From: Saccoglossus kowalevskii
Taxonomy: Eukaryota > Hemichordata > Enteropneusta > Harrimaniidae
Assembly (NCBI RefSeq): GCF_000003605.2
Contig: NW_003141810.1
Coordinates: 135,378-160,831, forward strand
Direction of reading: 5' to 3'
DNA length: 25,454 nt
Shown here: positions 1 through 9,545 of the stretch, piece by piece
How the letters are laid out: the number at the start of each line of letters is the position of its first letter
Numbering within the stretch: the stretch's first letter is position 1
Made by a program: the position numbers and the translations under genes
Notes under the pieces: model-generated
Seen by the model: the letters and a program-made list of their open reading frames with translations, nothing else
Databases searched by the model: none
Told to the model about the DNA's origin: nothing

Positions 1-186
1 CAGCGCACTTAGCCAGTCTCTAACATGTCATTCCAAATATCCATGGAAATAATCGTTGGAAATACGTATTAAATGTTTGTAGTTGAGTTTGTAGTGGTGG
101 CAATAGTACGAGTTCGCATGTTATTAATAAATATTATTATTTTTACGTAATTTGTTATGGGACGCCATGACTGCGAGTGGTATATG

Positions 187-198
187 CCCCCCCCCCCC
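187..198 (+). repeat. C-tract, 12 bases
   Basis: Twelve C in a row, one of five such tracts, all with C on the + strand. Confidence 0.95.
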
Positions 199-1035
199 AG
201 TAATGGCGGCGGCGTATGAGGGCGTACTTTCGAGAAGCGCTCGTCGGATTACTCTATAGTGGATTCATTAGCGTCTGAGTTAGAGTAGTATGTGCTTTTC
301 GTAGACAGGATAAACATTTAAAATGTATTCTATTAAGTAAAAGTAAAACATACTCAATATACTGTGTATACAATCTGGTTTACACATATCTTAGTAATTA
401 GCCAAGTTCATACTCCCCTCTTGTGATCAGATTTCAGTTATTTTTTGTTTGTTGATGCTAGAGGGCGCCAAATAACGAGGCCGCCAATATAAAGTTAAGA
501 CATTTGAGCCGGATACACACATTGCACTAACATGTTACTCAGCATATATGCAATGCATTATGGGAGATGACGTCCTATTGTATATACTAGAAAACTACAG
601 TCACACTGGAAAGTTATGAAATTAGGTGTAATTTTAAATCTTTCAAAACTATCAGGATTCATATGAATAATTATTTTTTTCTTTCGTTTTGATTATTTTC
701 CATGACATTTCGGACTCTTGTTCCATGAAAAATTGTCCAGTGATTTGTTTTCATTGTTTGTGTGCCACTAATGACAATAACCCATAATTAAAACAGGAAC
801 AATGTTAGAAAATGTTGTTTAATTCGACCTGAACTGAAACTGAAGTCGATGCCGTGGAATATTAGTTCTCGTGTTTGTCACCTCAGATGTTGTTGCTCTC
901 TGGAAGTTTAGAATTTTTTTTCCAATCATCGTCTATTCTGGTTACGAGGGACAGCATCAACAACATCAAGCAAAACAAAATTTGTGAAATTAATTCCAAA
1001 AATTAATAATTAACAACAAGCATACATTTCGATTG

Positions 1036-1045
1036 CCCCCCCCCC
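1036..1045 (+). repeat. C-tract, 10 bases
   Basis: Ten C in a row, followed by a short CT-rich stretch. Confidence 0.95.
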
Positions 1046-1619
1046 ACTCTCTCCTCCTCTAGGGAATTATTACATGAATACTAATCACAAAACAGTTGTG
1101 TCCAAAATTATCAATACGTTGATTGGATAGTTTAGTCACGTAATCTCTGTTACAACGAACTCAGCAGTCTACAAAAAACCAGAATACTGCCATTCAAACG
1201 ACTCATACTCAAAAACACACAGTATTAGTATCCCATGTATTTATTAATGATAATATTCTGCTTATTAACGTTGTACATGTATTCATATAGCATAGGTACT
1301 CTAAAATATAATCAGTAAGCAAATTAGAACTATTTGTAAACAATACAATTGAGCCAGACGTGCAATATGTTCTCAAGACGGTGATTGGATATATGAGAAA
1401 TGTACACATACAGATGATACAATGACGTCATTTCCGATAAGCGCGTGTAATGTGTTTAAGTGGATACAGCAAATAAAACCTCGACGAATATGATGACGTC
1501 ACTTCATTGGTATCTGGACATTACATCAACATGCAAACGTAAATACGTTATTTCTATGAAAACGAGCTCAGTGACTGTAGTCACCTTTATGAAAATAATA
1601 CATGTTAAAGCCGTAATGG

Positions 1620-1752
1620 TTAAAGGGCGGCAGTCGTCGTGCCGCGTCCTGTTCGATATGGGACTCATAGCGATGTATACAACGCGTGTAAAATACATTG
1701 TTTATTTACATGAAATTCGAACACGCGCTGCACGACGACCACCGCGCTTTAA
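1620..1752 (+). mobile_element. MITE family A, copy A1 (complete)
   Basis: This copy is bounded by TTAA at 1620-1623 and 1749-1752. Its ends are inverted repeats of about 36 bp (TTAAAGSGCGGYRGTCGTCG, then GCGC-rich sequence, then TTCGA). The interior carries GATATGGGACTCATAGC and GTGTAAAATACATTG. It has no coding capacity, and the open frame across it is incidental. The TTAA boundary suggests piggyBac-type integration, by inference. Confidence 0.8.
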
Positions 1753-3036
1753 AACTAGAAAATGTTGTCTCGTTTTCGACACGCACATCGATAATTTTTG
1801 AAATATGACATTGTCTACAGTTGTTGATCAGAGGATTTTAAATACGATCAGTATTTTAAAAACACTGGCTGTAATTGAACATTCTATAAAGGTCACTACG
1901 ACTGTGAAAATAATTCATTAGAAGTTTGCTTCTTCTATGCCATCGAAAACAAAATGGCTACCGAATCTTTCAAACGAGAGAAGAAAAAACACGAACTATA
2001 AATAAGTCTACTCTGGCGCGCGCCCTCTAGATGCAAAGAATATATGTACGTATTTCTATATATTATCCACTAGCAAATCAATTACATTTTGTATGAAGCG
2101 TATTTACAAGCAAGACATTGTTAGAAAAATATAAACAATATTATTAGCAACAAATTAGATTTATTATTAATATTTAAAATACAAAATCCTTTCAGCACGA
2201 GGTATAAAAAAATCACGAAATATTTGGTGTACAAATTTAAAAGATCTCAAATACACGGTGAGACCTGTTGACTATTCCGCCAATCACAGGTTAGTATTTG
2301 AGAACGTGACCAAAACATGCCAAAAAAGGTAATGCATATTCATGTATGTGATGAATGCGCGGAGTGAAGCAGGTTGAAAACAAATATGTTTGCATTTAAC
2401 TATACCTAATGCTCCCCATTAAAAAATAACATTGAGTTTAAATATACAAAATTAGAACACTGCTCTTTGGTCAAATTACGACAACTACGTCATATTCTAT
2501 TATTCTGACTAAAATAAATGTTCCCGCCATTTTCTATGATTTTGCTAATTTTCTAGAGCTTTATCTTTCAAGGATTCGAATATTAATTATTTACAGTTTC
2601 TGCAAAAATAAAAAAAATCCTGTACTTTTTTATTCAAAATGTATCTAAAAGGCGGGAGACGGCAGTGAACACTTTGATTAATGTCGTCTGCGATATTTTG
2701 GCGGTGGGGGTTTGTGTTATTTTGACGATGACTTCTACGTCTACGTCATAGCGGTAACGACTGCACTACAATGGCGACGATAGCGGTCATATATGTAGCG
2801 ATGTCGTTTATGCTACCATGGTGAATTATGGTTCAATTTTATCAAAACCATCGTTAGACAGTAAATAACACAATGTTGTCACATATGTAGTAGAATAATT
2901 AAATAAAATAGACAATGATTTAAACCAATTCATAATAAACAATCAAGAGTTCAAATTACCCCGTTATAACGTGATACTTTTGTTGACTTGAAACTTGACT
3001 TGAAACCAGCTGCAGTGTGCCTGCATAGATTGTACG
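1753..3036. other. Intergenic, no gene seen
   Basis: AT-rich; an AGAGGGCG site (minus) lies at 2021-2028 inside a GCGCGC context. The stretch 2650-2830 is relatively GC-rich, with several ACGTC and GGCG words. No exon or repeat family was recognised. Confidence 0.55.
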
Positions 3037-3052
3037 TCAGCGCCCTCTGGAG
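3037..3052 (-). promoter_or_regulatory. CTCF-core-like site next to element D1
   Basis: On the minus strand this reads GCTCCAGAGGGCGCT, which fits 13 of 15 positions of the usual bilaterian CTCF core (CCASYAGRKGGCRST). It is the best of six AGAGGGCG-containing sites in the window and lies at the left edge of D1, downstream of the SLC10 gene. Occupancy is inferred from pattern only. Confidence 0.35.
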
Positions 3053-3059
3053 CCGTAAG

Positions 3060-3260
3060 CCACTTTCCCGGAAGTGAAAAAACTGGGGTGCAAAAATACG
3101 TCTGCTCTGTCATAGCGTAAAATACAAACATGTCAGTTTTCTGATAGTCGATAGAAGCGAATTTTATTTTTGTGACGTCGATTGAAACACCCAGAAGCAC
3201 AATATAACGCGTGCAATTTTATGTTACACCCCAAAACGGCATCGACTTCCGGGAAAGTGG
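3060..3260 (-). mobile_element. Inverted-repeat element family D, copy D1
   Basis: It has perfect 16-bp terminal inverted repeats, CCACTTTCCCGGAAGT (3060-3075) and ACTTCCGGGAAAGTGG (3245-3260). Read on the minus strand, it matches D2 almost throughout: GCCGTTTTGGGGTGTAAC, CGACGTCACAAAAATAAAAT and AGTATTTTTGCACCCCAGT-like blocks. The frame 3200-3063 is open in both copies. No clear target-site duplication was found. Confidence 0.75.
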
Positions 3261-3904
3261 TATATTGTTATATCGCTGAGGATTATGGGATTGAAACAAC
3301 CTTAATTAAATAGAATTTTTGAAAACACATTTTACTTCCAGAATTAATAATTTTAACCGAATAAAAGTATGAACCACTAGCAAAAAATATATGTTACCAA
3401 TTCGCGAAATAACCCCACCTGATACTAAAACAGATACATACTTTTAGCAACCTATTTAAACAAGTCAGATATATTGGAATTACATATGTATCTGTTGTAT
3501 GTGTATCACTGGTTGTGTCCATGTCATAAACCAACTTCCCCCGCGTGTAGGAGCTCACTATTCCCAGTGTCTGTACAATACTAGTATCTCCCGTGACAAT
3601 TATCGAGTTGACTAAATAATATTATATTAGACCGACTGATACAAGGTTAGTATTAATCAGTACACTGCATCAGCAGTGCAAAACAAGGAGCACCCACAGA
3701 GTGGTGCACATCGGGCGGTAATGGTTTGTTAAGTGTTTATCTTGTGACGTGTTAGGGCAAACCAACGAAGGCATTCATCTCCGATGTTATGTGCAGTTGT
3801 AAGTTTAAACGCTCGATTTATATTTTGAACCCCCCCCCCCCGATTTGAATCGAATTCATTACATTTTGAACCTTACATTCGCATCACATCAAATTCGTTA
3901 CATT
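3261..3904 (-). other. 3' untranslated/downstream region of the SLC10 gene
   Basis: No canonical AATAAA is seen on the minus strand between the stop codon and element D1. Weaker variants are present: TATAAA about 90 nt past the stop and GATAAA near 3740. The first exact AATAAA (about 3163-3168) lies inside element D1, so D1 may supply the polyadenylation signal. A 12-base C-tract (G on the mRNA) lies at 3830-3841. A small hairpin around CACTGCATCAGCAGTG lies near 3666. The transcript end is unresolved. Confidence 0.4.
3830..3841 (+). repeat. C-tract, 12 bases, in SLC10 3' UTR
   Basis: Twelve C in a row, about 64 nt past the SLC10 stop codon; the mRNA would carry a run of G here if the transcript extends this far. 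Confidence 0.95.
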
Positions 3905-5098
3905 CTAAACCTCCGATTCAGTCACTTCATTTGCAAGATCGCCGTTTGGATGCACATCTTGGTTGTTATAGTGACCAGACACATCTGGGGCATCCCGTTC
4001 ATCAGGGGTGTACTTTCTATAGTCATTAGAGTGAATATCCCTTCGCGGATCAAGGGTTACCTTGTGTTTGGGGTAATCCTCAACGGGCTCGTAATAATGA
4101 GCACCGGTTCTGTCATCAGGAGGACCTCGGCCTGGATACCGTTGCCGCGCAGAGTCCGAAGGTGGTGTATAGATCGTAACTGGTGGTGGCGGCCTTGCGG
4201 GGGGAACTTCCGAGTCCAGCCCATAGTTTGCATACCCCGTGGCCTCGTGTGGGTTTTTTTCATATATGTTATCTTGCGCTCGAGCTGGAGTGGATTCTCT
4301 TATGGGGGGCGGGTAGCGTCCTTCAGTGTCGTCGTGTCCAGTATATGGAGGCTGACCCCCGGTTCCCATATCATGAAGGTCCGGGTAGGCTTCCGATTCG
4401 GTGTTTCTTTCTGGATCTTGGTAAGGGTGGTATTTTTTAGGTGTTAAAACTCGAAATCCAGCCTCTTCGAAACCGCCTTCATCTGGATGTGGTGTTTGGA
4501 CCGATTGGTGGCCATATTTATCCCCGATGTCGAATGTATCAGGATCAAAGGACACAACTGGCGCGAACGACTTGTTGAACGAATTATGCAAATCCAGTGC
4601 GTTATTTACATACGAACCTGGTGGAAGTACTGTGGTGATGGAACCCGGTGCTGTGACGCCAGTGTGGAAAGTAGAAATCGATCCCATCGTCGAGGCCGGC
4701 GCAGAAACAATCTGACGCACGTCTTCCGACTTGGGCGCGCGGAATTGAACACAGCAACGATAAAGACCGAGAAACAGGAAACAGTTCAAGTACAAAAAAA
4801 TGTCGTACAAAACTGGGACTACTAAAATGGGCAGCACTCGCTCTTTCGGAAAAGTGATGCTGATGATGGCGATGCTTAGGGCGACGTTCTGACACGCGGT
4901 TTCTATGGAAATGGTTCGGCATTGAGGATGAGTTAAGCAAGCCGTAAATCCGGCAAGGTAGCCGACGATGAGCGCGAACAGCGGATACAGCCACGCCATT
5001 ATCCACGGACGCCAGTCATCCAAGTATAGGTTTGGGTCTGCGATCACAGCTAGTATCAATATGATGATGGAGAGGAGGATCGAGATTGGAAATAATAT
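3905..5098 (-). CDS. SLC10-type transporter, terminal exon 3 (helices 6-9 and long cytosolic tail)
   Basis: The exon opens after CATGCTTTTTCAG (phase 0) and encodes residues 184-580. Residues 184-303 form helices 6-9, including the helix-8 Glu-Thr-Ala-Cys-Gln-Asn signature. Residues 304-580, about 830 nt, form a hydrophilic tail with 18 tyrosines and many prolines. Visible short motifs are YVNN (346-349), YPDL (421-424), PPARPPPP (482-489), YEPV (519-522) and the C-terminal ESEV. These resemble Grb2-SH2, YXXPhi sorting, SH3 and class I PDZ ligands, but that is inference from pattern only. No globular domain is recognised in the tail. Long open frames on the opposite strand over 3845-4825 are shadows. 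Confidence 0.88.
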   Translation of the reverse strand: MLFPISILLSIIILILAVIADPNLYLDDWRPWIMAWLYPLFALIVGYLAGFTACLTHPQCRTISIETACQNVALSIAIISITFPKERVLPILVVPVLYDIFLYLNCFLFLGLYRCCVQFRAPKSEDVRQIVSAPASTMGSISTFHTGVTAPGSITTVLPPGSYVNNALDLHNSFNKSFAPVVSFDPDTFDIGDKYGHQSVQTPHPDEGGFEEAGFRVLTPKKYHPYQDPERNTESEAYPDLHDMGTGGQPPYTGHDDTEGRYPPPIRESTPARAQDNIYEKNPHEATGYANYGLDSEVPPARPPPPVTIYTPPSDSARQRYPGRGPPDDRTGAHYYEPVEDYPKHKVTLDPRRDIHSNDYRKYTPDERDAPDVSGHYNNQDVHPNGDLANEVTESEV

Positions 5099-8000
5099 CT
5101 GAAAAAGCATGTAAATTATTATGTTAGAAATAACGTCACACACATATCAGCAATCTGTTATACAGCGCCACACGTCGCGCAGCGCCGTGTTTGATATGGG
5201 TCCCATGAGACTTATACATTGCGCGTATTGCGTCTTTTTGTGGTCAACACACTGGATTATAATTGTTCGTGAAATGTTTTTCCACTGCAGCACACAAGTG
5301 AAAACTCGTTCGATCATTTGTTGCGCAAGCGTGCTGTTTGTGTAGGTACGTGCAATTGAATTATAACCCAATGTGTCCATGCACTGCTAAACGGCATTAA
5401 ATAATACGAGGTTATTACGTGGATACCTCAAAGTATGCACGGAGACAGTACAGCTGGAATATCGACCTACGCGCAGCGGAGGTCGATGCGACGGTGTACT
5501 GTCTGAGTGCATACTTTGAGGTATTCTCGTAATAACCTTATTATTATACATCTTTTCCTTCCAAGGATACATCATGGGAATGCCCAAATCCAAAAAGTTT
5601 AGAACAGAATCAGCGAACTTCTTTGTGTGGAGTCCGGTCAAACCTTGATGGCAGCCATGTTTGTTTTTATTATTAGAGGACGCTTACGCGCGTAATCTTT
5701 CCATGTTTGGAATTCGCATTTATTTATATGGTAGGATGAAAATACCCTGTAAAATACCGCAAAATTGTTACTGGCAGTGTTTCTGTAAAACAATATATTT
5801 CCTTGAGAAAGGACCTTAAGACGAAAGTGGCCGCCGAGATCTCATTGAGAGCGAGTGAGCCGCGAGACCTGTTGTTGCCCCTCGCATTGTACCAGCCTCT
5901 CCTGTTATTGCATCCACTGTTCCCCTAATTTATATATGTAACCATGGTATTTGGACGCGATGACGGAAGAGTCTGAGTCTCGGCGGCCATTTTTATTATC
6001 TGATTGTCATTATGACGGTAGATGTACTTAAATATAAATATGTTTACAAATCGGAAATGTATAAATTTATCTGTCTGAAATGCATGCATGCACGCACGCA
6101 CACACGCACGTCGTTAAAATTAGTTAAAACAGTTAAAATTAGTAAGTAATAAGTATTTATTGCTTTCCTAGACCACCGGCCCATATACACACATATCAAA
6201 ACAATGCTTAAAATTAGTATACAACTTACCTTGGCAACAATTTCCATTTTTTCTCCCACAAACCACCTCATGAGGGCGCCCAGAGCCGCTGGGACGAGCA
6301 TGGCGACGATAACTGCAACTATGTAGCCATAATTTATGAACGAAGTTGGCCCACTCCACGTGCGTGTATATATAAATATGTTCAATGGCGTAAACACCGC
6401 GGCCAGAACGGAGAGGATGGCAGTCATGCAAACACTGAAAATATATAAATATGTAATAAACAGTAAGAATTTAAAATAAGCGTAAATATGAAGCACCACA
6501 GTCACCGCGCTGTTCCCGGGCCGTCGTTTTGTATCAGGGTCCTAAGCTACATATAAGTCGCATTCGTCCTATCTGCCCTGGGCCCTCGCTTGGATTATCT
6601 ATATACGAGAATGTGAGGCACCAACTTTTGGTGAATTTCACGTTCCTGGATTTCCAGATTCCTCAAAAACCCAGGACCACACCCTTGAAATAAATTTACA
6701 AGAAACACCTTTTAATGTATATTCACTAATTCAAAATCAAGGTAAATTGGTCCCGTCATTAAAGCGGGAGGGTCGTCACCTGCGCGGGAATTGAGTCCCA
6801 AGCGATGATGACAACACACGCTGAAAACGCAAAGGCTCATGGGTAGACGCTTGTTTATAAACAATGACACGCTATGGCCATCTGACGCATGTGCAGGTGA
6901 CGACTCCCCGCTTTAACATCTAACATACATTACATCAAACACAGACCCTTTAAAAGAACTATGTATCAACACAGCAGAAATACGACCCCTTTGATTCCTG
7001 AAAATGTCATAAAAGGACCCCTTGACCATTGAAAATGTCAAAAAGCAACTCCTTAGTCATTTTGAAACATGATTCAAAGTTTATGGACCCCTTGGGTGCC
7101 TTGCATACCCATTGACAAATTTTACTACTACCCGGGATTATTTGTCTCACCCACATCACTACCTCGTACCTTCACTTTTGTGGTGTATCGATAGCAATCA
7201 ACAATGCTCTCTGTCGAAAAATGTGTTCTTTGTGAAGGGTGGAACTTTGCGGAAAATTAGTTGAGGGCAGGCTTTATGTAATGGGAGAGGAATTTATTGA
7301 CTGTTATTGATAATGTTGCTATGGGTACACCGTGCCTGGCTTTGTTTCCATTGTACTCATAACAGTTACATATTAATCCAAGTAATTCCAATGTTGAATT
7401 GCATAATACAACGTATGAATAATTATGCTCACACTTTGTCAAATTCCAGGTAGAACAAAGGACAAAGTATCTTCCAAATTTGGTATTTTCTATGAACATA
7501 TAGGGATCAAGCGTCAGTGCTGTTTACTCTATAATTGCCAAATTACATAATTTGTCTACACCTAGAATATTTTGTGACATTTGTCAAAAATAATGCACTA
7601 CAATGGCTATTAATAGGAAGAATATCTCCGGATTAGGAAAGGATATCCATTCCTGAGAAAAGTGCTTACCGTCGCATGTGAACTCGTTTTTGAAATCTCA
7701 GCCCATCAATTTGGGGCGTCAAATGAATTATTTAAATATTAAAAGTTATATTATTTTATACAATTTTGCATACAACTCGTTTATGAATAATAATTATTAA
7801 AACAATAGTGTGTCACGGTGGTGTGCTTTTATATACAAGACATCAAAGTTTGTATTTGATTTAAACATGGCCCAGGTATACAATTTGCCACAACTTGTAC
7901 TGAATACATGATATGTTACTAGACGTATATTAGTATTTGATAGTTGATATTTAAATAGGCAATAATTTTGGGTATTTTCGAGCATTTTTTAAATATTGTT

Positions 8001-8935
8001 TTTGATGTGAACAGTACTGCGTGATCTCGCGAGACGCGCGTCGAACGTCTGCTGCAAAAAATCGAACGATTTGATTTCGAACTAGAATTTTTTTATTTCG
8101 TAGCTCACATCGACCGGCCGATATTCGACAGAGGAATATTGCTTTCGAATACCCTCACTTAATCGAAATTGTCTATCATCAAATGTGTACAGCACATTAT
8201 TAAGCACGGAAATGCCCCCAAAATACTTTCGCGTTTATCGAATCCCACGCGACGTTTGACGCCACTACGACGCTATGACCTTTGTTTGTCCTGCTTTTAC
8301 GTTCGATTTCGAGCATAACGCGTGATTCTCGCAGTGAACGGAAAATGGTCTATTCGAAGCGAACGCGCACTAGCTTTGTCGTATTTCATCAAGAGAATAT
8401 TGCAGCAATGTTTGTTACCAAACCAACATATTAAACGCATTAATCGATTTATTTTTAAACTTGAGGCTCAATAATACTCAAATTTATTGTTATTGTTATA
8501 ATGTCTTGTGATTAGTTTACACACATTCTCGCCCGCCAGAGTATTTTTTCCGCCCCATCAGTTGCCGAAAGAGGGCGTGGTTTGCACTTACCTAAGTATT
8601 ATATCTCCTCGCATCCACATAGTGAATAAAATCGACACAAACACACCAGGACACGATGCCAACACCACGCCCCCTATCGCTGTATTCTCTCTCAATTCAA
8701 ATATATGGACACAGGCGAAACCCAGCAAGGCCATCAGCGCGAACTGTGACATGGCCCCAATCACTAGTCCAATCGGCTTCTTTAACCGTTCCCGCGCTGT
8801 TTTAAGCTGCATAGTACATCCTAGTGCGAACATAACGACTGCGAGCGTGATTCCAGACACCACCTGGATTCCAAGGACCAACGAATCGTCTTCTTCATTA
8901 TAGTCGTATCCAGCTAGCATCGTTGACTCTGCCAT
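3905..8935 (-). CDS. SLC10-type sodium/bile-acid symporter family transporter, three coding exons
   Basis: The coding sequence is join(8935-8592, 6434-6230, 5098-3905), 1,743 nt, giving 580 residues plus a TAG stop. Family members move bile acids, steroid sulfates or other organic anions with sodium across the plasma membrane; the substrate here is unknown. The family signature is strong: ALGCTMQL at the end of helix 1 (37-44), SQF in helix 2 (63-65), RGDIILS before helix 4 (109-115), and RTISIETACQN in helix 8 (244-254), where Glu and Gln are sodium ligands in characterised members. Nine hydrophobic segments fall at about 22-40, 55-77, 86-105, 113-135, 147-170, 184-204, 212-236, 247-266 and 269-297. 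Known family members are mostly about 350-440 residues; the excess is the 277-residue tail (304-580). The Asn-containing segment before RGDI is replaced. Family assignment is firm; the orthologue is not determined. Confidence 0.9.
5165..5245 (+). mobile_element. MITE family A, diverged fragment in SLC10 intron 2
   Basis: It retains CGTCGCGCAGCGC, GATATGGGTCCCAT and the TATACATTGCGCGTA stretch in the family A order, with many substitutions. The outer TTAA ends are not recognisable. It looks like the oldest copy in the window, together with the one at 11786. Confidence 0.5.
5400..5546. repeat. Long hairpin element in SLC10 intron 2
   Basis: Arms of about 50 bp at 5400-5450 and 5497-5546 are inverted copies (ATACCTCAAAGTATGCAC and GAGGTTATTACG blocks) with few mismatches. 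The loop contains a second inverted repeat, ATCGACCT (5461-5468) and AGGTCGAT (5480-5487). It could be a foldback MITE. A transcript of either strand could form a two-part stem. Confidence 0.7.
6230..6434 (-). CDS. SLC10-type transporter, exon 2 (helices 4-5)
   Basis: This 205-nt exon supplies the last base of codon 115 and codons 116-183. The acceptor is a TATATTTTCAG tract ending at 6435; the donor is AAG|GTAAGT at 6230/6229. It encodes helix 4, with Met-Thr at 118-119 matching the conserved helix-4 Thr of the family, the IYTR motif at 136-139, and helix 5. It ends on a codon boundary (phase 0) after Lys183. Frames that run past the donor into intron 2 end at a stop at 6044 and are read-through artefacts. 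Confidence 0.87.
6759..6916 (+). mobile_element. MITE family B, copy B1 (complete, in SLC10 intron 1)
   Basis: TTAA lies at 6759-6762 and 6913-6916. The ends are inverted repeats, TTAAAGCGGGAGGGTCGTCA at the left and its counterpart TGACGACTCCCCGCTTTAA at the right. The interior carries AATTGAGTCCCAAGCGATGA, AAAACGCAAAGGCTCATGGG and AAACAATGACACGCTATGGC. It is non-coding. Confidence 0.82.
8025..8357. promoter_or_regulatory. CpG- and TCGA-dense block in SLC10 intron 1
   Basis: The block begins with the perfect palindrome TCTCGCGAGA (8025-8034), a known vertebrate promoter motif. Eleven TCGA tetramers follow between 8041 and 8357 (8041, 8062, 8077, 8110, 8125, 8145, 8163, 8238, 8303, 8309, 8354). 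About one would be expected at this base composition. CpG is also dense. It starts about 235 nt downstream of exon 1, so an intronic promoter or enhancer is a possible reading, by inference only. Confidence 0.35.
8592..8935 (-). CDS. SLC10-type transporter, coding part of exon 1 (helices 1-3)
   Basis: This exon encodes residues 1-114 and the first two bases of codon 115. The start was chosen because ATG at 8935-8933 has A at -3 and G at +4, and it gives a short acidic extracellular N-terminus of about 20 residues, as usual in the family. There is no Asn-X-Ser/Thr sequon in that N-terminus, unlike several vertebrate members. The donor is AG|GTAAGT, with the exon ending at 8592. The split codon AG|T makes Ser115, restoring the family's Gly-Asp-X-X-Leu-Ser segment. 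A plus-strand frame open across the same interval is a shadow. Confidence 0.88.
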
Positions 8936-8970
8936 GATTAATCCGGGACAGGTCTGAAATAAAAACAAAA
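8936..8970 (-). other. 5' UTR remnant and splice acceptor upstream of SLC10 exon 1
   Basis: Read on the minus strand, a pyrimidine-rich TTTTGTTTTTATTTCAG run ends at 8954 and is followed by 18 nt before the ATG at 8935. This is a good acceptor, so exon 1 as drawn is internal to the transcript and at least one upstream, probably non-coding, exon should exist above 8970. It was not located. An alternative is that a coding upstream exon joins in frame, since the 18 nt are open in frame with the ATG. Confidence 0.65.
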
Positions 8971-9438
8971 ATTGTGTAATACAGTCTTACTGTTAGGAGT
9001 ATGGACAATATAACTGACGACGCCTCGATTGAAAGATTTGGAAATTGCATCTTGTTAGATCAGGTTATCACGAATATTTATAAATTAAACTGTCTCGTTA
9101 AAACATAAAAACTTATTAAGACAACGTATACAAATTCTAAAGATATGACAACTACGACACAAGGCAAGTATTCTTTCGTTTTTAACAGCACGCCCTCTGT
9201 GGGACGGTACTGCGATTCTCATGGCCATCTGAGGCATACTTGCCACCGTCAAAATTAACAATTGTATATAGCGTAGACTATTTCAAGAATATTCGCTGTA
9301 CGAACAATACACGAATTTACCATTTCCCACAGTTGGGAAAACAAGCTTCAGCCTACCAGCTACGAATATTTTTGTGTTCTGGATTGAGGGACTGTGCCTA
9401 CATGTGTCTCCGCGTGACTGAGACTACGCTCGAGAATA
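8971..9438. other. Upstream flank or 5' intron of the SLC10 gene
   Basis: It should be intronic or promoter sequence if exon 1 is preceded by a 5' UTR exon. An AGAGGGCG site (minus) is at 9191-9198. No promoter motif or exon could be fixed. Confidence 0.45.
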
Positions 9439-9545
9439 CTAAAGGGCGGCGGTCGTCGCGCAGCGCGTGCTCGAATTTAAACGTAAGCGAACAATGTATT
9501 TTACACGCGTTGTATACGACGCTATGGGTCCCATATCGAACAAGG
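9439..9545 (-). mobile_element. MITE family A, copy truncated at its right end
   Basis: It starts CTAAAGGGCGGCGGTCGTCG (TTAA mutated to CTAA) and continues through GTATTTTACACGCGTTGTATAC to CCCATATCGAACAAGG, where similarity stops. The distal GTCGTC repeat is missing. The orientation is opposite to copy A1. Confidence 0.7.

Larger units (their letters stand above)
1..1619. other. Intergenic, no gene seen
   Basis: AT-rich sequence with two C-tracts (187, 1036), an AGAGGGCG site at 460-467, and two TGACGTCA palindromes at 1423 and 1494. The open frame at 1209-1409 (minus) has no recognisable product. Confidence 0.6.
5099..6229 (-). other. Intron 2 of the SLC10 gene (1,131 nt)
   Basis: The boundaries are GTAAGT at 6229 and TTTTTCAG at 5099. 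It contains a diverged family A fragment (5165-5245), the long hairpin element at 5400-5546, and a short run of ATGC/ACGC/ACAC tandem units near 6083-6110. No exon is seen within it. Confidence 0.8.
6435..8591 (-). other. Intron 1 of the SLC10 gene (2,157 nt)
   Basis: The boundaries are GTAAGT at 8591 and TTTTCAG at 6435. It contains MITE B1 (6759-6916) and a CpG/TCGA-rich block (8025-8357) just downstream of exon 1. The remainder is AT-rich with no convincing exon; frames at 7257-7499 and 7797-7985 show no recognisable protein. Confidence 0.8.

Noticed and set aside
1460-1801. 113-codon plus-strand frame
   Set aside because: It runs through MITE A1; other copies do not keep the same frame intact, and it matches no protein.
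3845-4825. Several long open frames on the plus strand, opposite SLC10 exon 3
   Set aside because: They are shadows of the proline- and tyrosine-rich minus-strand exon and have no family features or splice context.
8508-8903. 131-codon plus-strand frame
   Set aside because: It is the complement of SLC10 exon 1, which has clear family signatures and splice sites on the minus strand.
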